6,470 nt of DNA from Microcaldota archaeon (GTDB lineage: Archaea > Micrarchaeota > Micrarchaeia > Burarchaeales > JAKAKT01), in the NCBI GenBank assembly GCA_026396425.1, contig JAPLWU010000057.1:1-6470 (forward strand). The letters run 5' to 3'. The notes beneath the pieces were generated by a model, which did no database searches, was not told where the DNA came from, and saw only the letters and a program-made list of their open reading frames with translations. The position numbers were made by a program, and so were the translations under genes. Below, in pieces: positions 1 through 5,096 of this stretch (positions within the stretch are counted from its first letter, which is position 1; each line of letters opens with the position of its first letter).

Positions 1-836
1 GGCCTGTAAACCGGGAAGGATATGGAGGAATCGAATTCGAATGTTCTCTTCCCCATGCCTTCGCCAGTGATTATGCCCTCGGCGCCCATGGTTTCGGCAA
101 AACCGCCCGCAATCTCGAGCAACTCCTTCATATTTCTTTTCTTTGATTCAATTTCAACCACTCTCAGCCTGGCTCCGGCATGCCATCTTTCAAGCTCCTT
201 CGCCAATTTGGCGAAAGTCCCGGCCGATCTGCCCGCATTGACAAGCACGACTTCTGCCCCGCGCCTCATCATCATCCATGCGGCGAGTTGGGAGTTTTTC
301 CCGCTCACCAGCGCCACCAGCCTGCCCTCCGAGCCCACCGGCAATCCCCCGGCGCAAGTGATTCTCCCAAGCGAAACAAAAGTTCTGTTCTCCCGCACAT
401 CGACAAATATCTCGTAATCGGGCTTTTTCAAGTCCACCCGCAGATTTTTCGACTTCTGCACCGCGGCCCCGCACCTCACCCCGACGTCCTCGCTCGTGAA
501 ATCGTGGTTGCCAAACCTTTTCGCCCTTATCGCGAACGATGAATTTTCCGGAATCCGTTTCGCCACGTTTACGCATTCCCTCTCCATCTCCGCGAACTTC
601 GATTCGGCCTCTTTTGCGATGTAAATATGGTTTATCCCCATCACTGTCCGGATTGCGGATGCGCATTTCCCTTCGTCGTCCGTTTCGATGAACAGCACGC
701 TCCCCTTCTTCGCTATTTTTGCGCTCAAGCCAGCCCGGGCAACGGCATCCCTGGCGGCCCAGACTATCATTTTTTCGAGGTTCCGCCTCGTCCCGCTGCT
801 CTTGAGCACCGGCTCGACGTATTTTACGATTATCAT
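1..836 (-). CDS. thiI: ThiI-family tRNA 4-thiouridine sulfurtransferase, N-terminal 278 codons, runs off the left edge
   Basis: The minus frame is open from an ATG at 836 to the window edge. ThiI proteins adenylate U8 of tRNA through a PP-loop and transfer sulfur to make 4-thiouridine; in some organisms they also serve thiamine synthesis. Visible order: N-terminal ferredoxin-like part from residue 1 (MIIVKYVEPVLK), THUMP domain around 60-165 with the family-like stretch RCGAAVQKS, then GGLPVGSEGR leading into the PP-loop domain from about 173. Further on, IITGEGMGK and SISFPVYR match the positions of the usual VTGESLGQ and D.P.LRPL segments. The PP-loop itself reads SGKNSQLAAW at 178-187 instead of SGGIDSPVAAW: one residue shorter, lacking the second Gly and the Asp, so ATP binding may be impaired. 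The catalytic Cys and any rhodanese domain lie outside the window. A GAGGGG stretch about 10 bases before the ATG supports this start, but the frame stays open upstream to an ATG at 1082 (82 more residues). Confidence 0.85.
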   Translation of the reverse strand, partial: MIIVKYVEPVLKSSGTRRNLEKMIVWAARDAVARAGLSAKIAKKGSVLFIETDDEGKCASAIRTVMGINHIYIAKEAESKFAEMERECVNVAKRIPENSSFAIRAKRFGNHDFTSEDVGVRCGAAVQKSKNLRVDLKKPDYEIFVDVRENRTFVSLGRITCAGGLPVGSEGRLVALVSGKNSQLAAWMMMRRGAEVVLVNAGRSAGTFAKLAKELERWHAGARLRVVEIESKKRNMKELLEIAGGFAETMGAEGIITGEGMGKRTFEFDSSISFPVYR

Positions 837-910
837 TTTCGCATTCCCCTCAAACTCAACAACAACATAAGCGGCAGCACGCAGCGGCTCGAAGCTTCCG
901 GGAGCTTCTC

Positions 911-932
911 GGTCCGCCCTCGAGGGCGGACC
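911..932. repeat. Perfect 22-bp palindrome centred on CTCGAG
   Basis: The 11 bases at 911-921 (GGTCCGCCCTC) are the exact reverse complement of 922-932, with no spacer. It could extrude as a cruciform, bind a dimeric protein or fold as part of the larger hairpin series. A second CTCGAG lies at 1038-1043 inside the large hairpin. Confidence 0.85.
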
Positions 933-1004
933 TGCCCGCTCCAATTTTTGCCACGAGGGCAAAAATGGACCATTTGCGGCTGTGGCCGCAAATCGGTCGG
1001 GCGG

Positions 1005-1071
1005 CACAACGCGTCGCTCATACGCCGAAGATGGCGCCTCGAGTGCGAAACCGCACGAGCGACGCGTTGTG
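1005..1071. repeat. Inverted repeat with perfect 15-bp arms and two inner hairpins
   Basis: Arms CACAACGCGTCGCTC (1005-1019) and its exact reverse complement (1057-1071) enclose 37 bases. Inside are CGCC/GGCG (1023-1026 with 1033-1036) and GTGCG/CGCAC (1043-1047 with 1052-1056, loop AAAC), so the single strand would fold as a three-way junction. Such a tidy nested fold is more than expected by chance and suggests either a structured RNA or a palindromic mobile unit. Confidence 0.85.
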
Positions 1072-1129
1072 GGCAGCCGCATATTTGCGGTGCTGCCGTC
1101 ATTATTCCTCGAATTGCAACGGACAAATA

Positions 1130-1139
1130 CATTTAAATT
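1130..1139 (+). promoter_or_regulatory. TATA-like box for the 1162 gene unit, possibly bidirectional
   Basis: CATTTAAATT is centred about 26 bases before the ATG at 1162, so transcription should begin at or next to that ATG and give a leaderless mRNA. The core TTTAAA is self-complementary, so it might also drive minus-strand transcription from about 1108 toward thiI, which has no closer TATA-like box. The second role is inference. Confidence 0.6.
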
Positions 1140-1161
1140 GGTGGAAATAAAAGCTTAAAAC

Positions 1162-1236
1162 ATGGTCGACAAGCTCGTGTTCACTGCGACATGCGTGATA
1201 CTGATACTGGTGATAACCTACATAGTTACGAGGTAG
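1162..1236 (+). CDS. 24-residue single-helix membrane peptide
   Basis: The ORF begins at the expected leaderless start of the TATA box at 1130-1139 and ends with TAG at 1234-1236, 10 bases before the ATG of the EamA-like gene. The product starts MVDKLVFTATCVILILVITY: a short charged N-terminus, an uninterrupted hydrophobic stretch at about residues 5-22, and a C-terminal Arg. It would span the membrane once. Its promoter placement and its position at the head of the unit argue that it is a real small gene rather than chance. A role as an accessory subunit or regulator of the downstream membrane protein is inference; a leader peptide coupling translation to that gene is an alternative. No family is recognised. 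Confidence 0.5.
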   Translation: MVDKLVFTATCVILILVITYIVTR

Positions 1237-1246
1237 CGGTGGCTTC

Positions 1247-1654
1247 ATGGACTACAGGATTGCTGCATTTGGCGCCATGCTCTCGCTCGGCATTTACGGC
1301 GTTGCCGTGAAGTGGTTCTTCACGCAGGGCGGTGACTGGAGGCAGTTCATCCCGGTCGCCGCCATTACCGCCCTTCTGCTCACCGTGTATTTCGCCAGCT
1401 CGATGGGCGAAATCAGGGCGGGCTGGGGCCTCTGGCCGCAGATAGCCCTTGTAGCCGTCCTCTTCGGCCTTTCCACATTCTTCTCGATACTCGCGCTTTC
1501 CGATGGGCCAATCGGCGTGGTAATGCCCATAATGGCCATGAACATAATAGTGGCTTTCGTGGCCGGCGTGCTGTTCTTCAATGAGCCGGCAACTCCCGCA
1601 AAATTCGTGGGAGCGGCGCTCGGGCTTGTCAGCGTTTACCTTTTGAGTTCATAA
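1247..1654 (+). CDS. Single-repeat EamA/DMT-superfamily membrane protein (five helices)
   Basis: The 135-residue product is almost entirely hydrophobic, with helices at roughly 4-24, 35-52, 63-84, 89-111 and 117-133. The C-terminal half carries the EamA pattern: LSDGPIGVVMPIMAMN, then a helix, VLFFNEPATPAKF, and a final GAALGLVSVYLLS. Most EamA transporters have two such five-helix repeats (ten helices, about 300 residues); this has one, so it would have to work as a dimer or with a partner, as small multidrug-resistance-type members of the superfamily do. The substrate cannot be told from sequence; drug/metabolite export or import is the family role. The start ATG has GGTGG a few bases upstream. 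It follows the 24-residue peptide by 10 bases and precedes the next gene by 18, so the three are probably co-transcribed. Confidence 0.8.
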   Translation: MDYRIAAFGAMLSLGIYGVAVKWFFTQGGDWRQFIPVAAITALLLTVYFASSMGEIRAGWGLWPQIALVAVLFGLSTFFSILALSDGPIGVVMPIMAMNIIVAFVAGVLFFNEPATPAKFVGAALGLVSVYLLSS

Positions 1655-1672
1655 CGGACAGAGGTGTTTTGC

Positions 1673-1960
1673 ATGGTAGTTGGAACGGTAAAAACAAGGA
1701 TTCCGATTTTCTCGGACAGCGTAGGAACGCAGATGGGCTCGATTTCAATCTGCGAGAACGGCATAATAATCGAGGCGAAGGGAAACAAGACGCCCGTGCT
1801 TTTCGAATACATCGAGTCTCTCGGCAGTGACAGGCAGCTCAACCTCGGCAAGGTCACGGCGGAAATCCGCTACTTCGACATGGGCAGCAACAAGAACAGT
1901 TTGATGTTCATGATTTCCGACGGAAGCCTGAGCATGCTGAAGAAGGCCTGCGGTAAGTAA
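1673..1960 (+). CDS. Unrecognised 95-residue protein
   Basis: I do not recognise this protein. It has no signal peptide or membrane helix and looks soluble, with alternating short beta-type stretches: SISICENGIIIEAKG (23-37), PVLFEYIESL (41-50), VTAEIRYFDM (61-70) and SLMFMISDGS (76-85), ending in a short basic helix with a lone Cys (LKKACGK). This is compatible with a small beta-rich fold such as a PH-like barrel, but that is only an impression. I chose ATG 1673 because GAGGTG lies at 1661-1666 at good spacing; a GTG at 1664 would add three residues and overlap that ribosome site. It is the last gene of the unit with the EamA-like protein and ends 36 bases from the convergent redox gene. Confidence 0.7.
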   Translation: MVVGTVKTRIPIFSDSVGTQMGSISICENGIIIEAKGNKTPVLFEYIESLGSDRQLNLGKVTAEIRYFDMGSNKNSLMFMISDGSLSMLKKACGK

Positions 1961-1996
1961 AGGAAATAGAGGGTAAGCGTTCGGAATGCGCCTAGA

Positions 1997-3136
1997 TTAA
2001 ATGAACCTAATCAATTCGTTCAGCATCAAGAGGAACAGCAGGAGCATTATTATTCCAGAAACGAGGTGAATCTCCCGCACGTACCTGTCCTTCATAGCGC
2101 CCATCTCCTCGACCTTTTTCTCGCCGAAGTATACCAGAAGGGTTATTACGAGCATCGGGAGTATGAACACGAAATTGTATAGCGCGAGGTATCCGAGCGT
2201 CTGGGCAGTTTTCGCCTTAGAAAGCATTGCGAGCACCATCAAATACGGACCAGAAGAGCAGGGCAGGAGGAACAGCGAGCAGAAAACCGCCGCAACGAAA
2301 ACCCCGAAAAGCGATGCCGCGCCGGAAGTAACTCTCCTCGCGTGGGGCCTCAGGAACATGGGCATCTCGACTGCGGCCATCCCCGGCTTGTAGTTGAAAT
2401 ACGCGTTTATTTCGAGAATGGCGATGGCCAGGGCCCCAATCGTCGTTATGCCGTAGAAAATGCCGGTAAGGTTGCTCGAGGCAATCAGCGTGAATATGCC
2501 CAGTCCCATGAGCAAATACATCACGAATACCGTGAATGAGAATATCAAACCCGCGAGTAGCGCCTGGTTCTTTCCCTTCGTGACCACAATCGCTCCGAGC
2601 AGCATTACCATTACCGCAATCGTGCAGGGATTGATTGAGTCCACGATGGCAGCGCCAATCAGGACCGCAAGCGTGGGGAGTTCGCCCTGCCCGCTCTGCC
2701 CGCCGGAAGTTCCAGTCCCTGTCCCCGTTCCGTTGCCAGGCTCGGGCTCGAGGTTGAATTCGTTAGACCTGAAAATCCCGACCACGCACCTTTTCGAGCA
2801 GGCACCAAGTAGCGTGTCCCACTGCTCGGGACTTAGCGCGCCTATAACTATGCTATACTCGTTGACTACGGTAGTCGGAACCCCGGCAGTCATGGGGTCG
2901 ACCCCGAACTTCTGGTAGACCGCGAAAAGCTCGCGCCTGTTGGCGTCGTTCTGGTAGACTTCCTTCTCTACAATATTTAGTCCGTACTTCTGCTTCAGCT
3001 CGCCGTTGAGGAGCGCGCTCGTGGAAGCGCAGTGCGGGCATCCCTGCCCGTAATACATGGTTACGTTGACTTCGGCGAATGCAATAGGCGAAAGCAGGCA
3101 CAGGGCGAACAATGCAAAAGCCAAAAACCTAGTCAT
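1997..3136 (-). CDS. Exported thioredoxin-like CPHC domain fused to a CcdA/DsbD-type membrane electron carrier
   Basis: 379 residues from ATG 3136, chosen because it starts a clean signal peptide (MTRFLAFALF..., predicted cut after AFA at 21); the frame is open to 3241 but that extension is not signal-like. Residues 22-115 form a glutaredoxin/thioredoxin-like domain: VTMYYGQGCPHC with active-site Cys33 and Cys36, and the cis-proline segment GVPTT at 85-89. A Gly/Thr/Ser-rich linker spans about 134-151. From about 153 follows a six-helix-type CcdA/DsbD domain with its paired cysteines in DSINPCTIA (Cys171) and LLPCSSGPYL (Cys293). In this family electrons move from cytosolic thioredoxin through the membrane cysteines to an outside thiol domain; here donor and acceptor are on one chain. 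An extra CSKRC (113-117) follows the outer domain. Partner substrates are not visible; cytochrome c maturation is only one option. Confidence 0.85.
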   Translation of the reverse strand: MTRFLAFALFALCLLSPIAFAEVNVTMYYGQGCPHCASTSALLNGELKQKYGLNIVEKEVYQNDANRRELFAVYQKFGVDPMTAGVPTTVVNEYSIVIGALSPEQWDTLLGACSKRCVVGIFRSNEFNLEPEPGNGTGTGTGTSGGQSGQGELPTLAVLIGAAIVDSINPCTIAVMVMLLGAIVVTKGKNQALLAGLIFSFTVFVMYLLMGLGIFTLIASSNLTGIFYGITTIGALAIAILEINAYFNYKPGMAAVEMPMFLRPHARRVTSGAASLFGVFVAAVFCSLFLLPCSSGPYLMVLAMLSKAKTAQTLGYLALYNFVFILPMLVITLLVYFGEKKVEEMGAMKDRYVREIHLVSGIIMLLLFLLMLNELIRFI

Positions 3137-3165
3137 CCTACCGACCACGGCGTAGACATAACATG

Positions 3166-3186
3166 GGAAGATAAAGAAATAAAAGA
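3166..3186 (-). promoter_or_regulatory. Possible promoter region of the redox fusion gene
   Basis: On the minus strand this is a T/A-rich run containing CTTTTATTTC and TCTTTATC, 30-50 bases before the ATG at 3136. Either could be the TATA-like box, giving a leader of about 8-20 bases. There is no strong ribosome site next to the ATG. Confidence 0.3.
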
Positions 3187-3200
3187 ATAACCTATTGGTT

Positions 3201-3217
3201 CGGCAGGTTGACTGCCG
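3201..3217. repeat. Short inverted repeat between the redox gene and the toxin-antitoxin pair
   Basis: CGGCAG (3201-3206) and CTGCCG (3212-3217) are exact complements around a 5-base loop, in the divergent promoter region. It could be an operator or a chance hairpin; no T-run follows, so it is not a convincing terminator. Confidence 0.35.
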
Positions 3218-3256
3218 CTCATAACGCTGCCCAACAAGCATATCAAAAAGATAACT

Positions 3257-3265
3257 TTTATATAT
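3257..3265 (+). promoter_or_regulatory. TATA box of the toxin-antitoxin operon
   Basis: TTTATATAT is a near-ideal archaeal TATA box centred about 35 bases before the antitoxin ATG. Transcription would start near 3287, inside or just before the AGGTGG ribosome site at 3286-3291. Antitoxins of this type usually repress their own promoter; no clear operator palindrome is seen beyond short ATAT-ended symmetry around 3261-3279. Confidence 0.6.
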
Positions 3266-3295
3266 CTATTAGGTAATATCAATTCAGGTGGTCCG

Positions 3296-3556
3296 ATGGA
3301 AAGCTTAGTCAGGTTCGAAGGCATAGTTGAGGAGGTTCTCAACGAGCTCGTCGAGGCAGGCTACTTCAAAACCAAGTCCGAGGCGCTGAGGGCCGGCATT
3401 CTAGGGCTAGGCAAGGAATACCGCATACTGGACGAGCTTAGGGGCGACCTCGCCTATTCCCACGAATTCGACAGGAGGATAAAGGCAGGAGAGATTGGGC
3501 TAGGGACCGAGAGCGAGCTAAGAAGAATAATAAAGGCGAAAAAGGGAAAAACGTGA
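3296..3556 (+). CDS. Ribbon-helix-helix (CopG/ParD-like) antitoxin
   Basis: The 86-residue product begins MESLVRF, a short beta strand typical of ribbon-helix-helix DNA-binding proteins, followed by a helix at about 9-21, a Gly turn at 22, and a second helix with KSEALRAGILGLGKEY at 27-42. The C-terminal half (45-86) is charged and probably wraps the toxin. It lies 4 bases upstream of a RelE/ParE-type toxin gene, the standard order for a type II module. A clear TATA box and an AGGTGG ribosome site precede it. Expected roles are neutralising the toxin by direct binding and repressing the operon. The family call rests on pattern and neighbour together; I see no close match to a named antitoxin. 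Confidence 0.7.
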   Translation: MESLVRFEGIVEEVLNELVEAGYFKTKSEALRAGILGLGKEYRILDELRGDLAYSHEFDRRIKAGEIGLGTESELRRIIKAKKGKT

Positions 3557-3560
3557 GCCA

Positions 3561-3821
3561 ATGCCTTTCGTCCTCGTCCCGTCAAAAATATTCCTGAGAA
3601 AACTCGCTAAGCTCGACAGGAGCGTAGTAATCGAATTGGAGAGAAAACTCGAAGCCCTGAAGCAAAATCCCGTCGCCAGCGAGCGCAGGATGCACCACTC
3701 ATATAATTACTTCAGAATCTACATCCGAAATTTCCGGCTCATCTACAAAGTAGAGGGCAACCAGATAACACTTTTCGATATTATCAAAAGAGGCGAGGGT
3801 TACGAAAAGTTCATGGGATGA
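3561..3821 (+). CDS. RelE/ParE-superfamily toxin
   Basis: The 86 residues match the compact RelE fold in length and order: an opening strand MPFVLVPSKIFLRKL, helices to about 34 (VVIELERKLEALKQNP), then strands FRIYIRNFRLIYKVEG (51-66) and ITLFDIIKRGEGYEKF (69-84). Arg52, Arg59, Lys76-Arg77 and Tyr81 sit where RelE-type mRNA interferases place basic and tyrosine residues used in ribosome-dependent mRNA cleavage; ParE members of the same fold poison gyrase instead. Which activity applies is not settled by sequence. The gene follows the antitoxin by 4 bases, so translation is likely coupled. It ends 24 bases from the convergent 3' end of the SLOG-like gene. Confidence 0.8.
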   Translation: MPFVLVPSKIFLRKLAKLDRSVVIELERKLEALKQNPVASERRMHHSYNYFRIYIRNFRLIYKVEGNQITLFDIIKRGEGYEKFMG

Positions 3822-3845
3822 AAACAATAAAACTTTACGCGAGGT

Positions 3846-4505
3846 TTAGGCCGGCGGAGTTTCCATTTTAGGCAGTTGTTTTTCTATTATACCAACACCA
3901 AATTCGCGAACCAGATCTCTCTCTCGCTCTGATTGCTTACCGCCGCCCACTTTTAGGAAATAGACGTCCTGGCCCATCTGCTTCAGCTTTCCTTGAAGTC
4001 CTGTGAAAAGTGGCGACTCTTCCCCCCAATTAGGGCCGTAGATGAGTAATAGGCCTACGTCCGCAAGCGGGTGTTCTTCCGCTCGCTCACACGCGACTCC
4101 TACTGCTGGCCAACCCCTCTCTTTAGCCATCTCATAGCCATATTTGAGGACGCCTACAAGTGTGGCGCCTGAGATAAGTAGCGGTATTTTGCCAGTTCTC
4201 AGTGAGATTTCTTCAATCCCATCTCTCACAAATTCTTTTGCCAGATTTTCATCAAATCTGGTGGGTGGACAGTAGCCAACGAGTGAAACAATAACGTGCT
4301 TGCCATCAGTCATCTTTTTCAACAAGCCGTCTACGTCTTTGCCGCTTATCTTAACTGCCGGAAAGTTTTCCTTTATGAACGAGAGAAGGCGCTGTGAGGG
4401 CAACTCCTCAGGTGTTTGATTTTTCTTGGTCCTCCCAAAAGAGTCAGGACTACGATGACCCTCATGTGGTTCAATAGTTTGACCTGCGACACGTCGCTTT
4501 CTCAT
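3846..4505 (-). CDS. Probable SLOG/LOG-like Rossmann-fold protein
   Basis: 219 residues. The first 40 or so are charged and likely disordered. The core starts with HVIVSLVGYCPPTRFD (70-85), a strand then a Gly-containing loop. Next come LLISGATLVGVLKYGYEMAK (109-128), resembling the GG.T..GV.. nucleotide-binding loop of the LOG/SLOG group but with SGA in place of GGA; then PAVGVACERAEE (133-144), a YGPNWGEESPLF segment (156-167) and VGGGKQSERE (186-195). SLOG proteins bind nucleotides or their derivatives; some are hydrolases or sensors in conflict systems. Which job this one has is unknown. The gene is AT-richer than its neighbours in several stretches (about 35-50% GC in the lines I counted) and lies beside a toxin-antitoxin pair, which suggests transfer. 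GGGGG lies about 7 bases before the ATG. Confidence 0.55.
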   Translation of the reverse strand: MRKRRVAGQTIEPHEGHRSPDSFGRTKKNQTPEELPSQRLLSFIKENFPAVKISGKDVDGLLKKMTDGKHVIVSLVGYCPPTRFDENLAKEFVRDGIEEISLRTGKIPLLISGATLVGVLKYGYEMAKERGWPAVGVACERAEEHPLADVGLLLIYGPNWGEESPLFTGLQGKLKQMGQDVYFLKVGGGKQSERERDLVREFGVGIIEKQLPKMETPPA

Positions 4506-4537
4506 CCAATCCCCCGTTGTTATATCCTCTTTTCAGC

Positions 4538-4548
4538 TTTTAATATCT
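4538..4548 (-). promoter_or_regulatory. TATA-like box for the SLOG-like gene
   Basis: On the minus strand AGATATTAAAA is centred about 38 bases before the ATG at 4505. Initiation would be near 4516, leaving a leader of about 11 bases that holds the GGGGGATT ribosome-site-like stretch. It lies in the 54-base gap after scpB, so the gene has its own promoter candidate. Confidence 0.4.
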
Positions 4549-4559
4549 TATCCTTTTGG

Positions 4560-5030
4560 CTAAATCTCCCCCTGGAAATACTCCTTGAATTTCCTGGTGG
4601 GCCTCAGCATCTTCGTCCTGCCGGTTTTCTCCGCGCTCAAGAAGCCCTTTGCCTGCAGCTCCTTCACCCCGTCGTAAACCGTGCTCCCCATCATCTTGAC
4701 CAGTTTTGACTGCTCCACGTGCTTCCTCTTCGCAACCATGGCCAGGACTTTCAGGGCCATCTTCGAAATCTCGGCCTCTTTGGCGAAACTCGCCACCCTT
4801 TCCGAATACTCGGGCCTCACCCTCATGATGTAAGACCCGGACTCGTTGAATATCCCGAGCGCGCTCCCCCTCTCTTCATATTCCTTAATCAGCTGCTCAA
4901 CAAGCCCTGTAACGAATCCCGGCGCGGCTATCCCCGAGACCGAGGCGAGCTCCCGAATCGAAAGCGCCTTCGAGCTCATGAAAAGCGCGGCCTCAATTAT
5001 CCGTTTTGGTTCTTCTTCAGCCATGTCCAT
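4560..5030 (-). CDS. scpB: ScpB, segregation and condensation protein
   Basis: 156 residues, somewhat shorter than typical bacterial ScpB. ScpB is a dimer of tandem winged-helix proteins that binds the kleisin ScpA in the SMC chromosome-organising complex. The first winged helix opens with RIIEAALFMSSKALSIRELA (10-29) and closes with the strand pair SYIMRVRPEYSERV (66-79). The second begins ISKMALKVLAMVAKRKHVEQ (88-107), the counterpart of the family's L...LE.LAIIAY segment, and ends with GRTKMLRPTRKFKEYF (137-152), like the usual GRP..Y.TT..F..YF end. The start is ATG 5030; ATG 5024 (residue 3) is an equally possible start. It lies 65 bases after the scpA stop on the same strand, and the sequence between and across the start is a short tandem duplication. 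Probably transcribed with scpA. Confidence 0.85.
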   Translation of the reverse strand: MDMAEEEPKRIIEAALFMSSKALSIRELASVSGIAAPGFVTGLVEQLIKEYEERGSALGIFNESGSYIMRVRPEYSERVASFAKEAEISKMALKVLAMVAKRKHVEQSKLVKMMGSTVYDGVKELQAKGFLSAEKTGRTKMLRPTRKFKEYFQGEI

Positions 5031-5096
5031 CGCCCATCTCGCTCAATTATCTCCGTTGGCTCGCTGGCCATGCCCTCGCCTATCTCGCTCAATTAT
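4992..5096 (-). repeat. Tandem duplication across the scpA-scpB junction and scpB start
   Basis: On the minus strand ATAATTGAG occurs three times (5088-5096, 5042-5050, 4992-5000), delimiting units of 46 and 50 bases. The two longer copies, 5076-5096 and 5030-5050, match at 20 of 21 bases, and each is followed shortly by CATGGC. The left unit contains the true scpB start; the right unit holds a second ATG at 5071 followed by codons for ASEPTEIIE, parallel to ScpB AEEEPKRIIE. Because the unit is 46 bases the duplicate is out of frame: its 24-codon ORF stops at 4997-4999, inside scpB. It looks like a duplicated gene start, later diverged. Confidence 0.75.

Larger units (their letters stand above)
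891..1097. repeat. Near-continuous series of hairpins upstream of thiI
   Basis: This fills most of the 325-base gap between thiI and the small ORF at 1162. Reading left to right I see these inverted repeats: 891-896 with 903-908; a perfect palindrome at 911-932; 944-952 with 958-966 (9 bp, extended by 3 bp across a bulged A at 943); 972-980 with 985-993 (9 bp, 4-base loop); 1005-1019 with 1057-1071 (15 bp) enclosing two smaller hairpins; and 1072-1076/1093-1097 stacked on 1077-1081/1086-1090. No tRNA, C/D box or TPP riboswitch core (CTGAGA) is visible on either strand. On the minus strand it would form the 5' leader of thiI if transcription starts near 1108. It could instead be a mobile palindromic element, a structured RNA gene or a relic. 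Function unknown. Confidence 0.8.

Noticed and set aside
833..1132. Minus-strand ORF of 99 codons across the hairpin block
   Set aside because: It is made almost wholly of palindromic DNA, is rich in Arg, Cys and Pro without domain pattern, and ends at a stop overlapping the thiI start.
2460..2918. Plus-strand ORF of 152 codons opposite the redox gene
   Set aside because: It is the antisense shadow of the CcdA-type coding region and has no independent support.
3137..3241. 35-residue N-terminal extension of the redox protein
   Set aside because: The extension is rich in aromatic and polar residues without a signal, while ATG 3136 begins a textbook signal peptide and the extension covers the likely promoter.
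4997..5071. 24-codon ORF starting MASEPTEIIE in the duplicated unit before scpB
   Set aside because: It is explained as an out-of-frame copy of the scpB start; its tail reads through scpB sequence in another frame. Recorded as part of the repeat, not as a gene.
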